Below, one piece after another: positions 57,631 to 64,000 of a stretch of DNA of 64,000 nucleotides (position 1 is its first letter; each line of letters opens with the position of its first letter). This DNA comes from Rapana venosa (taxonomy: Eukaryota > Mollusca > Gastropoda > Neogastropoda > Muricidae). The stretch lies in assembly GCA_028751875.1 (NCBI GenBank), contig CM054155.1, forward strand, positions 53,115,548 through 53,179,547, written 5' to 3'. The translations under genes were made by a program, and so were the position numbers. The notes under the pieces were generated by a model, which saw nothing but the letters and a program-made list of their open reading frames with translations, searched no databases and was not told where the DNA came from.

Positions 57631-57908
57631 AATAATAAATAATAATGTATGGAATATATATAGCGCTGAATCTTGTAAAGCAACAAATCAAAGCCCACAG
57701 ATTTTTGTTGATGTTTTTATGGAGGATAATGGAATAAACACTCATGTGCTTTCTTACATTTAGTCCCCGTGTGTTTGCGGTTTTGTAAATTTTGTCATCT
57801 GTTCCCACCGGCACACAATGGCTTACACTTTCGAAAAGCGGAACAGGATTTAATGTGTGCGCAAGATGTTCTGCATGCGTTCGCCCACGGCGCAGTCTCA
57901 TCCGAAGG
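57631..57908 (-). mobile_element. SINE in LINE-F with 5-bp duplication ACAAT
   Basis: ACAAT at 57626-57630 and 57909-57913. AAT run, ATATATAGCGCTGAATC tail, body and core in reverse (CCCACCGGCACACAATGGC, AGATGTTCTGCATGCG). The head is missing. Removing it restores the LINE-F frame across the Cys-rich motif (CRLCHC followed by AEENEIHF). Confidence 0.85.
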
Positions 57909-58592
57909 ACAATGACACAAACGGCATGTTTTCCCATCACTCATCATTCTGTTATATCTGTTTCTATGACATGCAATGGCTGACACACCAAATCTAAATT
58001 TAGTAAGCGCATTTTTCACATATCTATTCATTGCAATGTCAATATACGGTTCCACAATAATCGTTGATTTAAACAATCTATATTCTGCAAATCTGTCACT
58101 GTTCTCAACATGGTTGTGCCAGTTTTGCCATTTACAATCAACAATTCTCTGTTTAAAGCATCTGATGAACTTCAAAGTATTTTCAACACCCTGATTCTCC
58201 CAGACATATGCAAATCCATAAGTTCATAGACATTTTCGAATGTTTGTAACCCAAGTCTTTTTTCCATTAAGATCAAGATTTTATAACATCTTTTAAGCTT
58301 TGTATGGTAATCTGTGATCACTCATTCTAGTTAGCTTTAGCCAGTAACTAAATACATTTAACATATGAGTTTAAATAAATTGGGTATCTACCAAGTTCTC
58401 CATACACAAAATCATTAGGAGTTCGAGAATCAACATTCAGGAAACGTTTCAATGCAAACAAATGAGGCTTTTCAATTTGATTGTCATATTCAAATGCCCA
58501 TATTTCAGCGCCATATTGTAAAATAGATTGTACCTGAGAATCAAACAATTGTATAAATATTTTAAACGAACTATAGTTCAAGTTTATACATT

Positions 58593-60373
58593 AGTCACGC
58601 TCCATAAGGGATTGTGGCTAAACCCCCACCCATGCCCTCTCTAACTATCTCCCCGACAACACCAAACACAGAACACCGAAGAAAAGTTCCAGACTTTACT
58701 TTTCAAAATCCCAAAACAATCACATCAGATAAATACATACAGACACACAAATTTAATCACCAATCACACTCTTTACTTTATTCATATTACCCTCCCCTCC
58801 TCTGCACAGTCCAGAAACCAGCCTGACGAATATTCTTCTCCCACTTCCCTCAGTCACAATCTGTTCCCCACATACGAACACCGAGGGATAGTTCTGGGTA
58901 GGCCGAAGACCTCAAGGAGGGTCACAGGTGGACAAGGCAGCAAGGAGAAGGGAAACAGGTCAAAGTGGAAAAAGGTGGATCCAGGGAAAAAAGGGACAGA
59001 GGGTCAAGGACAAGCCGTCCGCGACTCTTCAGGGCACACCGGGCTGCACCCTCTCCAGGTACGACTCCACCGCCGGAGGCACCCCAGGAACTTGGAACAG
59101 GCAGTATTTGCCGTTCCTCAGCATAGACCCATGGCTAGCGCTAAGGCAACTAGAGTCATTTCCCTTGTGTCCACGACAATTGACAATTTGTCTATCCAAC
59201 CAAAACTTCATGGTATGTCCAAGGAATCATTTACATTTCCAATCTAAATGACGTCTGATGTATAATCTATAATTATTTATGTTCAACTACATTTAAGTTA
59301 AAATACTTTTAAAATATTCTTCCACAAGAGAGAATTGTTCTTACAGCAAACTAATAACCACACACAACTGCTTAACATGTAACATAGCACTATATCCCAA
59401 ATCACTCAGGACTTACCCATATCGATTAACCTTAAGAAATACTGAGTGTTCTAAACACTAGTGAGAACTCTCTCTAGACAAAACATTAGCATTAAAAACA
59501 TATATTGAAGAACGTATCCTATTGTTCACTAAAGGAGAAACCTAAGCCTGCCCAATATTCCATAAACCTAAAGACAGAAGAAATCTCCCTCAAAAACATT
59601 CTATATTAATTTATTCCAGAACCAACTATCCAAGCACTGCACTAACACAAGACACCCAATGACAACAACCACAACGGCACAATGAACCATCACAGAACTC
59701 AATCATATCTACAGAACATGCCTCACCTGTCACTAAGAAAGAACAAGGTGCACTCCTGCACTCAGGAAAGACGTTGACAAAACGGACAGCACAGCACAAC
59801 GAAGAAGAACGTAGACTGGTCCTCGGGAGCCAAAACCACTCAAAGATGAATGCTCCCCTCTGCTCTCCAAGCAGAGACACCACACCACAGGGAAATACGT
59901 GCACTCCTGCACCTCGAGGAAGACGTTGACAGGCCGGACACGACGTAACAACGAAGAACAAGACCAGGTTCACAGGGGCCTGAACTACTCCAAGTGCTGC
60001 TCCCCCTTGCTCTCCAAATAGAGAGACAACATTACGCGGCGCCCAACAGCCCAGCTGGAACGGAGACCAGCGAACTTCAGCCGAAGACTGAATCCCCTCC
60101 TCCTCTCTAAAGTCAAGACCTCCTCTTATTTAAAGCTGCTGCTACTCAGCTGATGAAACAAAACCTAACTCATGACCAGGAACTTCACGAGAAGCTAACC
60201 TGCATGCAAAATTGCAGAGAAAAGGGGATGTGCATGCCACTAAGCTGGAGTTCACCACGTACATAAAAAAATGCAAAGTGAACACAGAAAGACACCAGCA
60301 TCCAGACACACAGTGTAAGAAATAGCACTGAGAAATGCACGGAATTATGCGCAGAATTATGCGAACCGTGACA
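58593..60373 (-). mobile_element. Putative solo LTR, about 1.78 kb, 5-bp duplication
   Basis: Bounded by ACATT (58588-58592 and 60374-60378) with short inverted ends: AGTCACG at the left and CGTGACA at the right (plus strand), the TG...CA pattern apart from one base. It splits LINE-F. A TATA-like TTTAAATAAG on the minus strand (60125-60134) suggests minus orientation, but this is tentative. It contains an imperfect direct repeat of about 130 bp (59748-59878, 59899-60028). No coding domain; the Cys/Val-rich minus frame at 59626-59973 comes from that repeat. A large non-autonomous element is an alternative. Confidence 0.65.
59748..60028. repeat. Imperfect tandem repeat inside the LTR-like element
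   Basis: Two units of about 130 bp start GTGCACTCCTGCA (59748, 59899) and end CTCTCCAAGCAGAGAC / CTCTCCAAATAGAGAGAC. Shared landmarks are GAAGACGTTGACA (second unit; GAAAGACGTTGACA in the first), AACGAAGAA and CTGCTC. Repeats of this size in LTRs are often enhancer-like (family knowledge; not shown here). Confidence 0.75.
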
Positions 60374-61037
60374 ACATTACACGAAAAATAACCAGCACAG
60401 CTCTCTTTGCCCTATTAACTAAATCCTGACATGCAAAAGTGAAGCTAAGTCTTGTTGAAAAGAATACTCCAAGGTATTTATATGCATTGACTACTTTAAT
60501 TTCTTCATTGCCATAACTCCAATGTTCATGTCTAGCTAGGTAACTACCCTTGTGAAAAACAATAATACTTGTCTTATTCATGTTTACTTTTAATTCTAAT
60601 TTCTCTGCAGCTGCATACAAACTATTCAACTGTCTTTGTAAACCCAGCAAAAAGTAACACAAACAATTCAGTCAAATCAAGAGAAACCCCATGCTTTCCA
60701 TTTGCAATAATTTACAGTGGAAGTTCGTTGACAAATAATGAAAACAAAACAGGACTACACACATCACCTTGCTTAACTCCCCTTGTGCAATTTACAAATT
60801 CCAATAATTTAGCTCCATTTCTTATTCTTGCTTTGACTTCACTGCACATACTCTGAATAAATGTATGCAGGTTCCCTATAATTCCATTTTCAAACAACAC
60901 AGGCCAATGTATTTTTTTTACAAATGCTTACATACAATTTTTGATCTTTAGAAAACTGTTTTTGAACTGCAGTTAACAAAGTAAATGGTAGAGTAATTCT
61001 TCATAATCCAGCTTTATGCTCACCTGTGATGTGCATA

Positions 61038-63690
61038 TTAGTCCCTGGTGAAGAATATACTCGTTTTGTGTCCTGTGCAATCAGAGTCTCTTTTTCTAAC
61101 CTCAGTTGTGTTGATCTGGTGCAGGGTTGAGCAGAGCTTTGAGTTGTCGTGATGAAATACCCTACCTTCAAACAGAGCCTCTTTGTAATTATCATGACTG
61201 ATGCTTGTTTTGACCACCTGTTTGCCAAAAACCTTTGCCTTTTTTATGAACCTGCTTTGGGTTGCAACGCTGTACATCTGGCCCTTAGCCCGACATACTC
61301 TTTCATAATATGCCGTTCATCTCAGCCTCATTTTACCAATAACTTTTTTGTTTACTGTGAATGCAAGGGCTGTCTTTGGATAATCACAGGTGTCATACCA
61401 TGACTCGATCCAGCCACGTCTTCTGCAAGGTCTTTGTATATATCTTTTGTTGGTATGTCTAGGATGAAAGAGTCTGTGTCTGTGTACAACACCCTTATCG
61501 CAGGATGTTTAGGTTTAAAGTAATCATACAAGAACTGCAGCATCAACCGCTTTGACAACTCTAGCACGCTGAACCCAATGAATACTGGTTTGTCTAGTTT
61601 AATCTGCATATTCTTCATCATGATACCATACAGACTGGTATGGAATTGCCTGAAGTCTTGGTAGCTTGGCTTTGATGTCAGCTTTATGGCCTCATTTTCC
61701 TTTGTGACTAATCTAACATCTGTTCTTTTGTGCAGGTTCTCCATTGTTTTGCCAAAGCAGCTGTTGTTCATGAGCTTGAAGTAATCCTTTTCTGATGCAT
61801 CAGTTGCCTTTGTTCTTAGATCGGTGTTCTTCATGATGTATGCCTTCATGAATTGCTGTTGATCAAACACAATAATGCGGTTAACAGCAGTAAGAATTAA
61901 CCGTGCCTTAGATAGAACTGCAGCAGTCTGTAGTGACATACATACTTGCTCTTGTTGTTCAGGCTTGGTACAAGCTTTGGTGGTTCTTTGGGTGATGTTT
62001 TGAGCCTTTCTGCAGCCATTGGGTAGTCATTGTGCCATCATGTAGTTCATGGGGATACATCAGATCAACTTCTAAGATTCAACCCCATGGTTGATCAGGC
62101 ATCATTTGTGATATAATTTTTAGTGTCTCTTCAACAACATAAGGGCCAATGTACATCTGAAAGTTTTGCAATGGCCGTGATTGACACATCGCCCACCCAT
62201 ACATGTTGTTTGCATCTAAGTACATGATGTAGCTTGAAGGTTTGCTAGGATCATAGTCTTTTAGATATTTATTGTTGGCCTTACAGTAATTGTGTGATGC
62301 CATACTGATGCCACCATGCAAACCAACCTCAATCATTTGCAGCATGGGCTGGTCAGACAACAAATCAATCTGCACACCAGTAAACTTTAAGAAAAGCATC
62401 CCATGACATTCCCGGTGCTGTGGTGTAATGTGATGGATCTAGACCATAGTAGTTCATGCCAGTATAGTTCTCAAAGGCATCAGCAAGCAAATACGCATCA
62501 GCCAGAAGATACTGATCATGGTAATCACCCATTGTCTGACACTGCATCTTTTGCCATGCTTACTGAGCATGCTGATAATCATCATCACTGATTTCTTTAC
62601 CCGTCAGTCTGCTGGAGAAAGCTTCTTTTGGCAGCAGCTCTTCTTCATCAAACCTTTCCCATGAATTCATGTACTCGTAAGGATAAACTCCTTTTCATGC
62701 AAGCTTTGTGTCAAAGTATTTTTCTGTGATAGGGCAAGTACTCAGTGATGAAGACAAGGATTCTAGAGATCCCATCAGATGTTGTGCAGAATCAAAGAAT
62801 GACAGACTATTTAGTGTAAAAGTCAGGTACTTCTCTGATGACTGTGCAATGCAGTAGGCCTTATACTCATCAGTTACTGCCTGCATGATCAGGTGTGAGT
62901 CATAACCTCTTAGATTGTGGAAGAAGACCGGCAGCTTCCATGTTTTAGGCTCTACTTTTTGTTGCAGGTTCCACTTACTATGTGCTGCTCCACGAGACTT
63001 ACCACTGATGTTGTCGTGATCTCTGACTGTCTGATTGTCTGCTACCTGTGGTGTTAGCAGTTTACCACAGATCCAGCAATGTGTGGTAGAAGCATACTGT
63101 TCCTGGTCTTCTCAGTCATAATGATCTCTTGTAGGTTTAGCTGTTGAGAGTAGTATCCACAATTCACTTTCATGTGTTCAAGAAAAACCTTTGCAGCATC
63201 TAGTCCTCGATACAAGAATGGCTCTGAGTGCCCACCATATGATAAAAGAACAACATAAGCAAAGGAACAGTCCATGATTACTGAGTAAGACTGTTTTAGG
63301 AATATGTTCCTATGCTGGCCCTTGGTATGGTACAATGATAGACTCAAAGTCAGCATACACTACATAGGGACTCTTTTGTAGCTTCTTTATATTCTTGAAG
63401 TAAACCTTGCTTCCTGGCTGTGGTGTTACAAGTTCAGTGATTGCTTCAGTCCCACTCTTATAGTGTTTTCTGTTTGTCAGCTGCCTGCAAAGACTGTAAT
63501 CTAACCAAGCATTGTCTGCAAAACTCTTGTTTGTGCTGATGTTTTGTTGTTTGTGCAATAAGTCTACTCATTGTTCTAATAAGTGTATAATGATCTACAT
63601 GGTTCTTATCAGGATCACCTACAGTGGGATATTTTCTTGAGATGCATAGTGGATGTAGCCGGATGGACACACAGCTACACTAAATTTAGA
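61038..63690 (-). pseudogene. Maverick protein-primed family B DNA polymerase, degraded
   Basis: Minus strand, several frames, in order from high to low coordinate: RKYPTVGDPDKNHVDHYTL (63630); exonuclease I YVVYADFESI (63345); exonuclease II region FFHNLRGYDSHLIMQAV (62925-62880); exonuclease III region ADAYLLADAFENY (62490); motif A YLDANNMYGWAM (62210); motif B KLMNNSCFGKTMEN (61780); motif C LYTDTDSFILD (61480) with both catalytic Asp. The C-terminus ends FFTRD at 61038. It spans roughly 880 codons, so the N-terminal (terminal-protein-like) part seems missing beyond 63690. It would copy the element from protein-primed ends. Frameshifts and a stop near 61940-62080 and 62550-62700 make it non-functional. 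Confidence 0.85.
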
Positions 63691-64000
63691 TTAGGAACAG
63701 CGAAACCATTACCAGCTTTGTGGTCAAAATATATTCAGTTTTCTCAACTCTCTATGTAAACTATCATTATTATGCTTAGGATATATTTATATATTTATAT
63801 TTAGTATATTATCTAAATAAGTTTATTTTCCAATATTTTGATGTAGCTAATTATTAAATTAGTTTGCATTTTATCTACTTGTTTGTGTTATTTTTAATGT
63901 TGTCCAAATGAAATGTCTTTAACACTTCTTTTAGTCATTCAATAGTATGGCCCAGTTATCTCCCTTAAATGTTAGCGTTGGTCTGATCTAGGAGAGAAAA
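63691..64000. other. AT-rich end of window, no gene recognised
   Basis: No polymerase N-terminal sequence, repeat or RNA gene recognised. Either truncated Maverick flank or a diverged continuation. Confidence 0.5.

Larger units (their letters stand above)
57271..61030 (-). mobile_element. LINE-F inserted at the polymerase stop codon
   Basis: Flanked by GTGCATAT (57263-57270, 61031-61038). The 3' end has three GTATTC-type repeats (plus GAATACGAATACGAATACGA). Minus strand from 61000: LTAVQKQFSKDQKLYV; GVKQGDVCSPVLFSLFVNEL (RT motif B) at 60760; NMNKTSIIVF and VVNAYKYLGVFFS at 60590-60460; LQYGAEIWAFEYDNQ at 58510; C-terminal zinc-like CRLCHC, then ENEIHFMLICPVLHDL. 5'-truncated in RT. A SINE splits the zinc-like motif and an LTR-like element splits the post-RT region. 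Confidence 0.85.
51795..64000. mobile_element. Degraded Maverick/Polinton, interrupted by nested insertions
   Basis: Defined by a retroviral-type integrase and a protein-primed family B DNA polymerase, the hallmark pair of Mavericks/Polintons (large self-replicating DNA transposons related to adintoviruses). Own segments are about 51795-53998, 55834-57270 and 61031-63690; the rest is later insertions. Four small plus-strand genes precede the integrase, and the polymerase is convergent. No capsid proteins, protease or FtsK/HerA ATPase recognised. The right terminus is not in the window, or is lost by truncation near 63690. All key genes are broken. Confidence 0.82.

Noticed and set aside
58928..59251. 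Basic plus-strand small proteins at 58928-59251
   Set aside because: They lie in the non-coding LTR-like element, with two overlapping frames and no family signal.
59626..59973. Cysteine-rich secreted-like protein on the minus strand
   Set aside because: It overlaps the 130-bp direct repeat in the LTR-like element; no homologous domain, and the partner unit does not keep the frame.

Overview
This window is eukaryotic repeat-rich DNA, most likely from a mollusc and probably a gastropod. That placement is inferred from the repeats (CR1/L2-like, RTE-like and L1/Tx1-like LINEs, tRNA-headed SINEs with a conserved core, a Maverick/Polinton) and from a captured Ig / coiled-coil / uromodulin-type D8C gene fragment. 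No complete host gene is visible. Nearly every long reading frame is transposon-derived, and most carry frameshifts.

Layout. 1-3372: a degenerate (ACT)n array interrupted by a 5'-truncated LINE (LINE-G). 3373-4142: a SINE cut off by a 500-N gap. 4143-8510: minus-strand CR1/L2-like LINE-A, carrying an unusual tRNA/5S chimeric SINE with an 11-bp target duplication. 8511-14520: plus-strand LINE-B split by a complete-looking RTE-like LINE-C with an 11-bp duplication. 14521-25484: LINE-B flank, SINEs, L1/Tx1-like LINE-D interrupted by LINE-E, a homopolymer block, microsatellites, a few candidate host exons, and a LINE-A 3' end. 25487-41793: a near-identical direct copy of 9181-25484. It is either a very recent 16.3-kb tandem duplication or, more likely, an assembly duplication. 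41794-47515: further SINE pieces and three more LINE-A copies. 47516-51794: a third, diverged copy of the LINE-B region that lacks the LINE-C and SINE insertions and so gives empty-site evidence for both.

51795-64000: a heavily nested Maverick/Polinton. Its left edge is a 152-bp hairpin placed exactly where the third copy stops matching. Then come an AAGAAC-rich stretch, four small plus-strand genes (one intact), a retroviral-type integrase and, convergently on the minus strand, a protein-primed family B DNA polymerase. The integrase is split by a 1.8-kb LINE-C insertion (8-bp duplication). That LINE is itself interrupted by a host-gene fragment joined to a SINE whose tail forms the insertion boundary. 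The polymerase stop codon is the insertion point of LINE-F (8-bp duplication), which contains a SINE (5-bp duplication) and a solo-LTR-like element (5-bp duplication). No capsid, protease or packaging ATPase gene was recognised in the window.

Functional links. The SINEs and LINE-A share the same 3' end, which suggests that LINE-A enzymes mobilise the SINEs. The captured host-gene/SINE chimera may have moved the same way. The Maverick is non-functional as it stands.
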